DNA of 40,011 nt. It comes from Coemansia sp. RSA 922. Its lineage: Eukaryota > Kickxellomycota > Kickxellomycetes > Kickxellales > Kickxellaceae. The notes below the pieces were generated by a model. That model made no database searches and was not told where the DNA came from. It was given only the letters and a program-made list of their open reading frames with translations. Below are positions 1 through 12,831 of the stretch, in pieces; positions within the stretch are counted from its first letter, which is position 1, and every line of letters begins with the position of its first letter. Both the position numbers and the translations under genes were made by a program. Location: assembly GCA_027577415.1 (NCBI GenBank), contig JANBQS010000078.1, positions 1 to 40,011 on the forward strand, given 5' to 3'.

Positions 1-165
1 CCGATTAACGTGGAGTCTAGAGACAAGCTGGAGCAGTATCTATGTGGTATGCACAATGTTGTTAACAAGTCGCTGAACAAGCCCCTGTTTAACTGTGCCG
101 AGGTACATGCTGCCTATGACTGTGGGTGTGGCCCAGATACCGTTCGATACAAACCCGGTTCTTGA
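1..165 (+). CDS. ERV/ALR-family sulfhydryl oxidase, 3' end only (Erv2-like)
   Basis: The first frame is open from the window edge to a TGA at 163-165 and gives 54 residues. The stretch QYLCGMHNVVNKSLNKP followed by FNCAEV matches the end of the FAD-binding Erv1/ALR fold, where the HNxVNxxLxKPxFxC segment contacts FAD and carries structural cysteines. It is followed by AYDCGCG, a Cys-Gly-Cys pair. In yeast Erv2 the shuttle disulfide is a C-terminal CGC, whereas Erv1 and human ALR carry the shuttle cysteines N-terminally. This supports an Erv2-type enzyme that makes disulfides in the ER lumen using oxygen. The N-terminal part, with the CxxC active site and any signal anchor, lies outside the window, so the assignment depends on the tail only. 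Confidence 0.8.
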   Translation, partial: PINVESRDKLEQYLCGMHNVVNKSLNKPLFNCAEVHAAYDCGCGPDTVRYKPGS

Positions 166-370
166 GTACTCTTTTTTTTTTGCTAATTGGCATTAGCCCT
201 TCTTTTCGCAGTTCAATTGTATAACATATTTTTTTCCACCGTCAATAGAACATCTATGTAGAGTTCTATTTTTGAGCTTGGCGCGCATGGGTTCCACACT
301 TCATCATTGCAGCTCTCTCATACTTTCTCCCTCTTCTCTTCTCTTCACTAATTTCTGTTATTTGCTTATT

Positions 371-1663
371 ATGGACAACGACTTTATCGGCCACAGCTTT
401 GCGACCACTGATGAACCACTGCCGCCCTACTCGCCTTTTGAGCCCACTAACGAGTCCGACAACCACGCCGAAGGGGCGCCTACTTGGGAGCCGCCTCAGC
501 CTCCAGAGTGGCTAGAGCTGCCACACGAACCGGTTGTTGTACCAACTGGACCGACAGACTTGATTGTGTTACCAAGCAACAGGTCCACTCAGGCTACTCA
601 GCTCTTGCATCCCGCCAAGGGCATATCCCTAAAGCTTGAGGGTCTGAAGGTCGTCAAAGTCACCGTGCATGTAGACAACGAGCGAAAATACAACGGACTA
701 GTATGCATAGCCGCTCGTTTCGGCCACAATCCAATGCCATTTGGACTCAGCGAGTCACCCGTACGTGCCAGCAGCCTGCCAACTACAGAAAAGTCAGACT
801 TGGTACAAATCGAGTTTACTACGATACCAGAGCATGAAGTATATGCCGAGTTGGACCTGGTATTGCCACGAGATGCGGCTTTAGCGATTCCCAGTATAGT
901 GCTCCGTTTGCCTGCAAACTCTCTCTTGGAGGTGGTTGACGTTGCAAGCAATATTGTTGAGCGCATAGACGCAGCTGTCGTCTCTGGTGCTGTGAAGTTG
1001 GACCGAGTTAATGCCGGTAGCTTGCGAATGGCCATTGGCGACGGTCATATCAAAGCCATGAGCGTTACAGTCAACCATGGTCCAGCCGAGTTTGTCGCCA
1101 TGCGAGGCAACATCCACATATCTGGGTGTACCGCCGACAACCAAAACATCCGTGTCAGCTCGCCGGACGCTGCTGTCAAGTTAACGAATATAGTAGCCGG
1201 CAAGTTACACATCCAAGCGGCTCGCGCTACGACTGGCATTTACTCGGCGACTGCAGACATTGTAACCATCGAGTCTGTATCCGGGCATCTCGTTTTGGAT
1301 GGTATTGTTGCTCGTGTGCTAAAAGTCAGCGCTACGACTTCTCCTGTGACGGGATGTTGGGACATTAGCGAGCTCGTTCGCATTGTCGTTGCTTCGGCTA
1401 TCATCCAAGGTCGCCTGGCAATAACTGGCAGTGGTGCACACGCCTATATTGCAACTAGTGAGTGGCCCGTACGATTGTCTATCCGCAAGGACTATGTCGG
1501 CTACTTTGACATAAAGGCTGCAAACAGTGTAGTTAACCTCGGTCTAGCCGGATCTATTCTCAGCAAAGACCACCCGCACCATCGACAGGGTGCAATTGGA
1601 GACGGCATTAATATGCTACATGTTGAAAGCGCCAACTCGCCCGTAGTAATTGATACATACTAG
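371..1663 (+). CDS. Beta-solenoid (DUF4097-like) family protein A
   Basis: This is a 430-residue protein in one exon. I chose ATG 371, which gives MDNDFIGHSF. The frame is open further upstream (ATG at 287), but those codons translate a pyrimidine-rich leader. There is no signal peptide or membrane segment. Residues 1-60 are acidic and Pro-rich and contain LPPYSPFEP, an [L/P]PxY-type WW-domain ligand. The rest is a series of short beta-strand repeats of about 20 residues (for example VKLDRVNAGSLRM and VKLTNIVAGKLHI), typical of the DUF4097/adhesin-head parallel beta-helix. It is a paralog of the genes at 14064 and 26005: all three share a G-x-W hinge (VTGCWDI here). A and C also share the end pattern GxIGDG then a final strand, which B has as GTIGPT. 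The gene is convergent with the FAS gene, with 62 bp between the stops. The function is unknown. A cytosolic scaffold or adaptor is inference. Confidence 0.75.
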   Translation: MDNDFIGHSFATTDEPLPPYSPFEPTNESDNHAEGAPTWEPPQPPEWLELPHEPVVVPTGPTDLIVLPSNRSTQATQLLHPAKGISLKLEGLKVVKVTVHVDNERKYNGLVCIAARFGHNPMPFGLSESPVRASSLPTTEKSDLVQIEFTTIPEHEVYAELDLVLPRDAALAIPSIVLRLPANSLLEVVDVASNIVERIDAAVVSGAVKLDRVNAGSLRMAIGDGHIKAMSVTVNHGPAEFVAMRGNIHISGCTADNQNIRVSSPDAAVKLTNIVAGKLHIQAARATTGIYSATADIVTIESVSGHLVLDGIVARVLKVSATTSPVTGCWDISELVRIVVASAIIQGRLAITGSGAHAYIATSEWPVRLSIRKDYVGYFDIKAANSVVNLGLAGSILSKDHPHHRQGAIGDGINMLHVESANSPVVIDTY

Positions 1664-1725
1664 CAAATCGCTTAATATAGTGTAAATATATGGATAATTA
1701 TAATATGATGCTAATTGATAGTGTG

Positions 1726-4700
1726 CTAAAATTTATAGGACTTGGTCGCCGGGTCATACTTTGCCCTGGCTAGTGGATTGAGATACACGCTCTTCTCTTG
1801 CTCAGCGGTGTATGGTGGGCTACTCTTGACTTGCACAAACGCGTGGTTGCCGACTAGCGTGTCTTGTAAGTAGCGGTGTGCCTTGGGTTCGCGACGTTGC
1901 AGCCTGACGTTGTACTTTTCCAGCTGCTCTTGGGTTAGCGTAGCAAACAAATAGTCTGAATGGACAAGGAGGACTTCGCCGCCTACTTGGCCAAATCCAA
2001 ACGACTTTAGCAAGCAGGACTTGATACCCGTGGTCTGAACCGACTTTGACAGGTAGAGAGCGTAGTCATACGCCTCAAGCTCCTTGGCAATGTTGTCGGC
2101 GTTGCGATTACCCGGTATCAGCCCCGTACGCATGGTCTGTAGGGCTCCGTTGACCATGAATGATGCCGCTGCGCCCTTGGAATGCCCAGTTAGCCACTTT
2201 TGGCATATCACAGGCACGACGTGGCCGGGAGTACGACCCAAGTGGGTGAGTTGCGAGTTGAAAATGTCCGACTCGTTCTTGTCGTTGGCCACCGTCGATG
2301 TACCGTGGAACGACGCCACTCCAATATCGTCGGCCGTCAGACCCCAGACCGCCAAGCTGCCACGTAGCGGGGATATCGCTGTATCCTTCCGCCAAAACTC
2401 ATTTCCCCAGACGTCTTGCAAACTGTGTCGCTGGTGCAGATACTCTTTTTCAATCTGCCTCGCGCTGTCCAACACGTGTAGGTCTACGTCTCCAACGATG
2501 TCGGTTGTAGCGTCAGTCAGCTCGTCAAACTCTTCTTGCTTCCACGCATCCAGTGCCGCTAATTGGCGCTGCAGCTGGCGACGTCGGTAGTCAAAGTTCA
2601 ACATACGCGAGGGAATACCGCTGCCACTCACCTCGCGAGCAGACGTCAACACTCCCTTGCCTGGCGCTGGCACTGATTGTCCTTGCTTGTCAGTCGCAGT
2701 ACCCGACATGGCAATGACGCCGTAAATCGGAGCGCCTATTCTCAGTGCCGCCGAAGCTGACATGAGAGTCACGACTCCAGCACCCTGAGCCTCAGTAAAT
2801 CCGTTGCGCGTCGACGTACATGGGCGGCACATCTCCGACGGCGTGCGGCCCTGGGCTGCCTCGTCAATCGAGTTGCTGGTAGCGCCCATGTGAGCAAACT
2901 CTACCGACGACTCGTGGATAAAGTCCTCGACGCCACCCGCTATCATAAACTCGGCCTTGCCCGACTGAATCGTGTCAATCGCAGTGTCAATCGATAAAAC
3001 TGCAGTCGCACAGGCGCCAACAACGGGCTTGACAGGGCCTGACCCAGACATCAATAGCATATTGATCCATGCTTGCACCGTGGAGATAAACGACTCTTGG
3101 ATCGCATCGCTCTTTACTTCCTTGTCTAGATGGCGTCTCCGGAAAATATCTTGGATAGCCCGGCTTCCGCCAATCCCAGAGCCCATCGTATTGCCGACTT
3201 CGGAGACATGGAAATGCTTGTACAGCTCGTATGGATCAGTAATACCAGATCGAATCAGCGCTTCCATGGTGACGACCAGTGCATAGCAAACAACAATGTC
3301 TACTTGCTTCACCACCGCCTCGGGGATACCGTAGCGTCTTGGGTCCCAGCCCGTAGGAAGCAATCCGGCCGACAGTCGGTTGGCTCTTGAGGCCATTGGC
3401 ACGCGGATAAGCGCGCCCTTGAGGAATTTGACCGACCATGAGCTACGACCAGAGTTCTCCCAGATGTCGACATTGCCGCCATTCTGAGCCTTGAACGCTG
3501 CAGCCTCTTCGGCTGTAGCCTCAAATGGCTCCATATCGTGCTCGATCTGGATCTCGCGCAGCAACTTTCTGGTGTTTGGGTCATATCCACCTGTTGACTC
3601 GGGCTCGATCAGACGAATACCAGTGTGCGCCAAAATGTACTCCTCATAGCGCGATTTGACGTCGATATCGCGAATAGGCTCCTTGGTCTTGGCGTCGACC
3701 CAGCCAACGTACATAGCGCCCGTTGCCTTAAGCGTGCCATTGAAGTGCTTTATTAGGCCCATGATCCACGCCAACTCAATGCACCCTTCGAGCGAGAACT
3801 CGCCATGGGCCTCCATCTCCCAGCGAGTGCTAGCACTACCATATGGTCCAATTTCGCCATAGCCGGTAATGACAACGACCTTGTCCAAGTTGACCATGCC
3901 CTGCAAGTGCCGTAGGTGCTGTAGCTGGTCAAACTGGCGGGGCGCTGGAAAGTCGTACTTGTGGCGAGCCAACGGCGAGGCAGCAAAATCAAGGCTATTC
4001 GTAAACGAAGACGGGCGAGACATCGATTCGTAGTCAAGAGCATTTTCTCGGGCTATAAGCTGGAGCAATGCGCTCTTTTGCTCAATATCCATCTTGGCTT
4101 TACTGATGACTCGGCCAATGTGCTTGATAATGTTCAAGCCGCCGCTGAGATCAGCCCAGATCGGTTGACTGTAGGCAGTGCAACAGATGCGCGGATGAGT
4201 TAGACCGAGAATGCTGAACGCCATATCACGCGTCGAAAACGTACGAACGCCAATACGCTCAACTTCTTGCGCAACCATGTTATTACCAGACATCAGACCA
4301 GTGCCACGCGTCCATCCAATAACTGCGCCGGCAATAGACAAGTAGTCTTGCCACGACTCTGACTCCCACCGGTTGAACGCAGTCTCCAAACCGATCTTGC
4401 ACTCGCCGTAGAGCCCATCGCCACCAAATATGCCATGATTGGGCGACAATGGCAAAACTACCAATGATGGCCGAGTCACGTAGCCAAGCCGTTCTTTAAC
4501 GTCCTTGATGCCGCCCAGCAAGCGTATTACGTTGGTGAGTAAGACGCGCTGAGCAAACTCCGAGTGCGAGCCCAGATTCGTCGCAAAGCTGCCAACATCC
4601 GATACAGCGGCAAACGGGAAGACATAGCTAAGGTCCCAGCCCAGCCCCTTGGCAACACCCGAATCGCTATAGATGTAATCGACTAGCTGCTTGATGTCCC

Positions 4701-7700
4701 CAGTTGAGCCCTGATTGAAAGGTACAACAATCAGTTCCGAGCCACGAGCACCGTGAGTGCGGTACATGTCCTCAAAGAACAATGTGGTCTTACGACCATA
4801 GCTCGAAGTCGTAGCAATGACCTTGGCTCCGCCACTGAGAAGACCACAGACGATATCTGCGCCAATCGAGCCTCGTCCGCAGCCAGTGACAAGCGCAGTC
4901 TTGCCAGCAAACGACAAGCCGCTACCACACACCTCGCTCAGGCCCTTGTAGTACATCGTTGACAGCTCAGTGCAGTAAGACCACGCGCTGTCAACTGATT
5001 GCTTCTTGAGGTGGATAAACGGTGGCATATCCTGTGCTGCTGGTTGGCGCATGTGCTGGACAAAGTCCACAAAAGAGAGCTCGTCTGGGCGTGGTACTTC
5101 AGAGTACGTCAGAGTACCATCAGATCCAATGTCGATTTGCGGACCAGTGGGAGTAGACAGCTCGCGATAGACTGGCGGCTGCTTTAGAGATCGAGTACAG
5201 TCATTATGCAGTTTCGACACGAGCTTAATTACCGGTTCCAGCGAATCATCGTTGGCGGCCTGCAAGATAGACAACGACCCAGCAAGCATCTGAAGCAAGC
5301 CTGGGCTGGAGCGATTCTTCAACTGCTGGAGATTAGCGTCGTCGACAACTGCTGGAGCATTGGTGGATCCAGCACTGCAACTAGCAATAGCCTGCTGGAT
5401 CAGCTCATACGCCTCCTGCCGCACCCAGTTCCAGCTCGAGTCAAAGCGGCGAGCCTTGCGCCCATCGAATAGTGGCCGCACACCGTCAATGAGCTCATCG
5501 CCTAGCTCTGCCGAGATGCTGTCAAGCTTGGCTTGTGCCTTGGCCGCCCTGTCTTGCTCGTTCTCGGCCAAACGTGCGCCCTCGCGCAAATCCATTCCTG
5601 CGTAGCGTGCCAGGACCTGAATCTGCTGGCGGATGTGCTCGTGCTGCTTCTGCTGCATTTTCTCCATCTCAGCGCTGCTAATGACGGGTGCGCCGGTCTG
5701 ACCACTGGAGCTTCCAGCGCTGGTGACAACATAGGAAATACCAGCCTTGGCAGCGTACGCCTGAGCAACCGAGTCAAGCCATGACTTGGCCTCAACATCT
5801 CTAGACAGTCGGCTGGAGGGCTCCATCATTAGCGCTACGAGCAGCAAGGCATCTTGACGCTGCGGTCCCAGACCATACGCCGACTGCAAAGTACTCTGTG
5901 CCGACGACAGCGAGAACCCACCTGGCATCTTGTTGCTAAACAGTCGGGCCAGCTGTGCTTGCGTGTGTTTACCCAGACCGCCGCCAATAGCACCGATAGC
6001 AGACGCCAGGTCTTGCAGCGAGAGATCCTCGGCCTTGTCAGGAACCTTGCTGCCAAACTCCTTGTGCAAGTCGCCGACAATCTCGTTCTGCAGCGTTGAC
6101 TTGCCGCCCACGAGGCTCTTGATCGACTTTGTCGTAGATACGTCGGCTAGAGAGCGCTTAATTTTGTGCGCAACCAAGGCATGCACAACATCCAGAGCCT
6201 GAAGTGGAACATCGGCGAGCGATGCTGCGGTGCCAGATGGCTGCACATTTGTCGCAATGGGCTCGACTACAACCGTCGCCGCAGGCAAACTAGGCTGCTC
6301 AGGCTGTGCTGGGATTGCGCTGGGAGCTGGCTCACTCATCTCCTGATGCTGCTGAGTATAGTAGATCGCATCTCTGTCATGACCGACATGCAGCACGTCC
6401 ACATTCTTGCCAGCGAATGACTCGCTCTTGAGAGTCTTGGCCGCCATACCGCTAAGAACAGGACTGGCACCAATCTCGACCAAGCGACGCACGCCAAGAT
6501 TACTGAACAAAACGTCCTGAGTGTCGATCCACTGGACAGGTGAGGCAAACTGGTAGGCCAGGAGCTCAACAAGCAATATCGCTGCCAGCCTCGCCGTATC
6601 GTCAGAGCTGTCTAGCGCAGATTCGGACCAATCGTCAAGTATGCTAGCAGCAATAGGGGACATAGTAATGTTGTATACCAGGCTAAAGTACTGCCGAGAC
6701 ACCTCGAACGGCACCGCGGTCAGGTTCGGGACATACCGGAGATGCAGCGCCGAATAGTCGATATTCTCTGGTCGGATCTTCTCTTGAAGGAGTATACGGA
6801 ACTCGCCAACACCCGAAAGCAGCTGGCTGGAGTGGAATGGTACGTCGATACCTGGCAAAGGAATAGTCGCACGACCACGCACTGGACGACTGTCGACTGG
6901 TTTAGCCAAGACATCGCTAATGATTTGAGCAACATGCGCTTGCCAATCGTCGTCCGCTGGTGCGCATTTTGTGGCCATGCTATCCAGTACCAAACGCAGC
7001 ACGGCCAGTTGGCGCAGCGTTCCAGCGACAACATACTGAGAGCCGCGCACGTTGTGGTTGACGACTTCCAACAGTCCCTTGCTGTGCTCACAAATGGTCG
7101 CAAGTGTTGAGACTAGCACGCTCTCATCAACTGCATGACCCAAGCGCGACGGATCCACGGCGGCCATACCGTATTGCGAACGACCCTGAACATCGCGCGT
7201 AACTGCCGATTGCATAAGCAAGCCACGGTAGAATGTAACGTCCAGAATGTCTTCAAAGGCAAACATGCCACTTAACGCTGCTAATGCCGCATATTCGCCG
7301 AGCGAGTGGCCAGCAAATGCAGCGTCCTTTTGGACCAGTGAGGAGGCACGCATATCGGCAATCGCAGCCACTGCAAATGTGATCAAAATGGTCTGTGTAA
7401 ACTGAGTCGAGTTGAGCAGACCCGTCGGCGACCGATACGTGTAGCTAGGCGAATCCAGCGTAATATCTGGAAACAGCGAGATGGCGTTGCGACCGCTCGC
7501 TTTGTTGTTGCATCTTATAGAAAGCAGCATATAGCTTCGCCGAATCGCTTCGCCTCTGCGCCCGCCAAAGTGCACCGTCAGCCTCTTGGGATTTGTACGA
7601 ACGATCTCAAGTAATGATACGCCGTACTTATCTACCATGTGCCGGTCTGCGCGGTCCCAGACATTGCGAGCAGCAGCCGACTGCTTGTAGAGGTCCATGC

Positions 7701-10700
7701 CCATGCCGACCTCTTGCGAGCCCTGGCCAGTAAAGACATAGGCCGTGGCTGGCTGCTCAATTTCAGCGGTGCACTCGAGAACTGGGCCGCCACCGACCTT
7801 TGACGTAACTCCCTTGACCAACATGCGCCCGCTCTTCATGCCCACATGGAAAATCTCGGTCCGTAGCTCGTCCCGAGGCAGTACCATCCCGACAAAGTTG
7901 GCTTGATACATGCGAATGCGCTCAGGCTCGTCGTCAGCAGCGTAGCACTCAACCAAGGCCCTTGTTGATGCGCTGGTCCACAGTCCGTGAGTGACTGGTC
8001 CGGGTAATCCAAGAAGGTCAGCCATGTACGGATTTGTGTGAATCGGGTTGCCGTCGGCCGACAATTTTGCATACTCCCAGTTCGAATCAGGAACCGTGAC
8101 GTGCAGCAAACTATGGTCGCCTGGAGATACCAGCGGGTGGCCATCGTGGTCAAACAACAACGACGCGTCCAAGGGCTCTTGGTTTCGACGCAGATACTCG
8201 ACAACTGGATCCTTTGTCGATACACCACACATGAAGTATATGTCTGCGATATGGACTAACTGACCCGAGACGGATTTGATAAAGGCGCGACCGGTGGTGA
8301 AGATGCTGGAGTAGACGCTCTCGCTCTTGAAGCGATACTCGGAGTCTAAGTGGAACTCAACTCGAGACCCAGACGACAAGCGAGCCGAAACATTCTCGCA
8401 GTAGACGAACCACTCCTTGGCCTCGAGTATAATAACGTCGTTTGGCGTGGCCAATTGGATGGTAAACCGCCGATCCAGCGCGTGCTCAAAGGTCTTGTCA
8501 ATGTCAATAAAGTCGTTGCGATACAAGAACGCCGACTCTATTGCGGCAATCTTCTGGCCACAGCGGCGGTAGAGATTAATAAGCAACTTGGCCCTCCGTC
8601 CGATGGGAGTGTTGACGAGGTCGGTAATAGCCAATTCACTGCTGACGCTCTCCCCAACTCTGAGCACCTCCGCGCCATCAACGATCGTGTACTTGTTGTA
8701 CAGATGCAAGATCTTGAGAATATCGTTGGTAACGGCCGTCGAAGACAAGGCACGCATAAAGTTGGGTAACGTGGACACCACCAAGAAATCCATCGGCGCA
8801 AACATATCGCCACCAACCCCTTGAGAGTAATGCTTCGAGCGGCTGCCGACGTTCTGGCAGAATGCGTGTACGTGCTCCTTGGTAATGACAAATCCATTGC
8901 TATAGAGTCGACAGTTGGTGTCAATGAGGTCAGAGTTATCCGTAGGTACGTCGGCGTTGTCAATCCAAGCATCCATACACAGCCTGCGCATACGCTCACC
9001 GTGCCCCTCGGTGACAAAGTGAATTGGCGTCAAAGGCTGCTCCGGGTGATAGAGGAACAAATAGCACATAGACGTCGTGCCCGAAGCCACTGAGTGGTAG
9101 ATGTTCAACTCGATGTTACCGCCGGGAGTGCGCTCAATCTTTAGAACAAGCATGTCGCTATCATCTACAATCTCCAGCGATTGCGGCTGACGACCATCCG
9201 CAAGCACAGTGACGACTTGGCCAGGGCGGGGGCGCAAAGCACGTGGGACATAGTTGTCGACATAGCTAGAGCCCTCGACAATCACCGGCGTAGTCAATAA
9301 GGCACGCAGCCAGCTGTTAGTCGGGCCAGCAAGAGCATTGAGCCACATGCTGAGATCGGGCAACTGGTCCTGAGCACGGGGCAACTGGTACGTACTCTCT
9401 GAGTCAGTCACTTGTGCACTGACACTCGCCGGTAATGTCGCAGCTTTTGGTTGAGCACCAATATACTCGACAGCTGGGACATTTACAGCGTTGCCATTGT
9501 AGTCGCGGCTAAGCAATGCGGCAATATGGCCGTGATATACGCCGTCGAGAATGTCCTTGACCGGCTCATTGACAATGGTCGAGTAGCGGGTAGCTACTGG
9601 GCCCTGCTGGATGACAACGCGCTGTGGGTCTTGATCGACTATCACGTCCAAGTTCTCCGATTGCCAAATGCTGTCTTTCACAAGGGTGGTGGTGAAATCC
9701 GCATCAAGGACCGTGATAAAAGGAACTGGCTTCTGGCCACGACGCTTGCAGATGCCGATAAAGAACTGGATATCCTCGGAGTGTAGCAGCTGGGATTCGG
9801 CGGCGGAGTATTTATCCGTAAAGGACTGCGCCAACTCGCCTGGGGACACATACAGAAGCTCGGGCATAACCGTCATCTCTGGGATATTAGTGCCAAGACG
9901 ACGCTCGGCGCGAGCAACAAAATCAAAAACAACTCGGCGGTATGATTCGTGGATCCAGCGCTGCTGGTGCTTGACGTACATAAGCTCAACCAGGCGGCTA
10001 ATGACCTCGGCATAGGTCATATCCTCCAGATCCACTACACGACCGTCAGACTTGCAACCAAACCACGGCCTGAAGTAGTCGCTGTTGAGACGAGCAATGA
10101 TCTCGTCCTTGCGGGCCAATAGCAATGCTGGATGTTTTTCGCGAGGTTGACCGAGGATAGTGGATCTCAAGTCATTCACAAACACCATGGCTCTTGTGGC
10201 AAGGACATGGTTGAGCTCGCCGTACTCGCTGGTAATTGTCATGACACCACCGTTGGGACCGCCGTAGGTACTCTGCCACTCCGAGTCGCTCAGACCTGGT
10301 GAGGTGACAATCAACTCCTTTGCCGCCAGCGACGTACCGGCCTCCTTGGCGACCATCACTCGCGATGCAAGCAAAATACCGTCGAACGGCATTGGAGCAC
10401 GGCCAAATGCAACGCTCCAGTTACCAGTAAGGTAAGGTAATGAGCCCTCTGCATCGCCAAATCCAGACCCAGCAATCAATACGACGTTGCGGCAAGCGCG
10501 AATGGTGGCATAGGTCTCGAGAATCGGCTGGTGAAAATCCTCAAACGAGTGGTGGCCGCCAGCTCTACCGCCCGTCCACTGCAGCACAACGGGAAAGTCG
10601 GCGTGTGCCCTGGCAATGTTGACGACGTGCCGGATAGCATCGGCAGTACTGGGCTTGAAAGCGACATGGCGAATGCCAACTGAGCGCAGTGAATCAATAA

Positions 10701-12831
10701 CAGACGTGGCACTGTCGAGAGATGGGACACCGCCGCCAATACACAGACCAACAATGGGCACGCCCTTAGCGCGCAAGCGCAGCAAGGCAGGAAACTGGAA
10801 GCTCCACATGCGCTGGTTTATGTAGATGCAGTTGAGCGTAATTCCCTGTCCAGGCTTGGATAACTTTACAAGGTTGTCGATCTTGCGCTCCAAGTCTTCC
10901 TCGGTAAATATTCCACCACCGCCCAGTTCGACATGGTAGCCCGCGTTGCTGATAGCAGCGACAAATTCCTCGTTAGCCGTTGTTGGTCCCATGCCGGCAA
11001 CCATTACTGTTGGCGCCCCCAACATCCGAGACATTAGCGTATCAATATGGAGCTGTCCATCGAGGGCGGTACGGACTAGTCTGGGTCTAAACTCTGCCAA
11101 CCAGTTGGGGACAGTTGTGACATCCGCCAAATTGGTCCTGTGCAAATCGGCCTTGGAGCCCAGGTACGGCTTGGAGCTGCGAGAGACCAATGCGCCAGCG
11201 CAGATGACAGGAATACCCATGCCCTCGATGTTTTTGTAGGCTATAAACCCAAAGCCGCTGAGGCCGCCCGGCCCAAAGTCGACAATGTGTGTAACACCAG
11301 GATACCGAGTGGCTTGCGGCCAGTCAACAGGCAGCACGCAAATGGCACTAAACAGGTACCGGGTCAGGTCAGTCTCAAAGCGGATATCGTGGCCGTCGTC
11401 ACTAGCACGCACCGGAATCCGCATGTCGCTGGCGTGGAGTACCCACTCCTTTTCCACCGCCATAGTACATGCCTCGTCAGCCGCGGGCTCAAGCAGAGGG
11501 CTATGGTACGGCGCTGTGATAGTCGTATATTGAACAGCAATCACCGGTTTACGCAAGGGAAAGGGAATACGCGACTGGTCTTGGTCTGGGTCTGCCGACT
11601 CGCTGCGCAAGAATTCGACGAATTTTGCCGCAGACGAGATTTCACAAGCCACGATATACTGATTTACCGTGTTGGCTACAGCCAGGAAGGCGTGCTCAGC
11701 AGGCGATGGCTGGCGGCTGTTGAACTTGGAAATAAGCCGCTCCAGCACTGCCCTGGTAATCCCTTGGACCGACACCATCGGCCGAGGCTCGCCATCAGAA
11801 ATATGCAAGTAATTTTTGGCGGTTAAAGCATTCAGGCGGTGGCAAGGGTACTTTAGCTGCGGAAAGGCTCCTGCCAGCAAGTGAATACCGAGGATCCTCT
11901 CGCTGACGCTGTGGAACGACTGCTCGTCAGTAAGGGTAGAAAATGCAGCGGCAATGCCAATGCCCTGGCTGTGGCCAACTGCAACTACAAATGCAACAAT
12001 TAATAAAGGTATTTTTGATGTTAGCCATTGATGTTATATGCATGTACAAGCCGGGCACATCCATAGAAAACGATCATTATAACACGTACCTTTGAAGCGC
12101 TTGGTCAATTCGCCTGGAGAGACCCCGAGGGTCTTGTACAAAACCACGACGTGCATTAGTTGGATAAGGCCGACAAGCGGCAGGCAAACGGGAATCGACA
12201 GCAAGTAACGCGCGTCTGGCATTTTGTCGGCTGTGGTCAGCCAACCAAACACATCGAGGCCTTTGGAGTAGACAGGACGGACACGATTATCCTGCGACTC
12301 CCGATGCAAAAAAGCAGACATCCGGGATACAAAGTCAGACAAAAGGGGCCAGTAGGCGTCGAGCAGCCACTCCGCCTCATCCAAGTAACTGCTTGTGCCA
12401 CGCTGGCCTCCAAACATGGCCATCAACCCATTAGACTCGGCGGTGAACAATGCTGGCAGCCGAGCACCAGCTCCAATGAATGACGGTATGATATGGCTAT
12501 TAACGATTGGCCAAGCAGAAAAGTAACCCTTGAGCACACGCCGGGCGGCGGCTTCGTCGAGTCCATGGGCTTGGATAACTATATGAATGTCGTTGGTAGC
12601 GGTGTCGTAAGTCTGGCGAAAGGTATCAAAGACTGCAAGTGCAACTTTGGAGCTGCCACAATTAACGCAGTGCAGAATAAAGGAGGCATGAAGCTCGATA
12701 GCGCTGATGGCCTCGAGTGCGTTAGCGCGAAACGTGTTGGCTAGTTCCTTCGCCGAGGACGCATGCGCGGCAGGAAGCATGAGCTCTATCGTCACAGCGT
12801 CATGCCTCACAGCAACAAATGGCTGGGACAT
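1726..12831 (-). CDS. FAS: Single-chain fungal fatty acid synthase (beta-alpha fusion) lacking the PPT domain
   Basis: Exon 1 runs 12831-12090 and exon 2 runs 11984-1726. The 105-bp intron is GTACGT...TGTAG, in phase 1, and joins LTKRFK to VAVGHSQG for about 3666 residues. An alternative AG 6 bp further on is also in frame. Domains in order: acetyltransferase (GHSQG, Ser253; APYHSPLL, His408); FMN enoyl reductase (GGGGIF near 603, then the GIRHVAFKPS region); dehydratase hot-dog region (GNPIHTNPY, His1563); malonyl/palmitoyl transferase (GHSLGEYAAL, Ser1808); ACP (VGGKSTLQNEI, Ser2210); ketoreductase (Tyr2773 and K in YGECK); ketosynthase (Cys3239 in GACATA, His3474 in FHGTST, His3515 in TGHSKG). 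All catalytic residues are present. It makes long-chain acyl-CoA from acetyl- and malonyl-CoA in the cytosol. Yeast splits this into FAS1 and FAS2; here both are one gene. The chain stops at KSYKF, just before the usual linker to the phosphopantetheinyl transferase, which is missing. A stand-alone copy is at 34523-34990. Confidence 0.97.
11985..12089 (-). other. Intron in the FAS gene
   Basis: The donor is AAAG|GTACGT and the acceptor is TTTGTAG|TTGCAG, giving 105 bp in phase 1. The join restores ten residues from FK to the catalytic GHSQG with the spacing of other fungal acetyltransferase domains. Using the next AG would drop two residues (VA) and stay in frame. Confidence 0.85.

Noticed and set aside
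11878..11880. A start codon for the FAS at 11880
   Set aside because: That codon is TTG inside a longer open frame. The acetyltransferase GHSQG motif lies upstream of it and is joined by an intron to the exon starting at ATG 12831.
12034..12831. A separate 265-residue gene upstream of FAS
   Set aside because: It reads straight into the start of the fungal acetyltransferase domain up to LTKRFK, then hits a GTACGT donor. The last residues to the stop are intron, so this is FAS exon 1.
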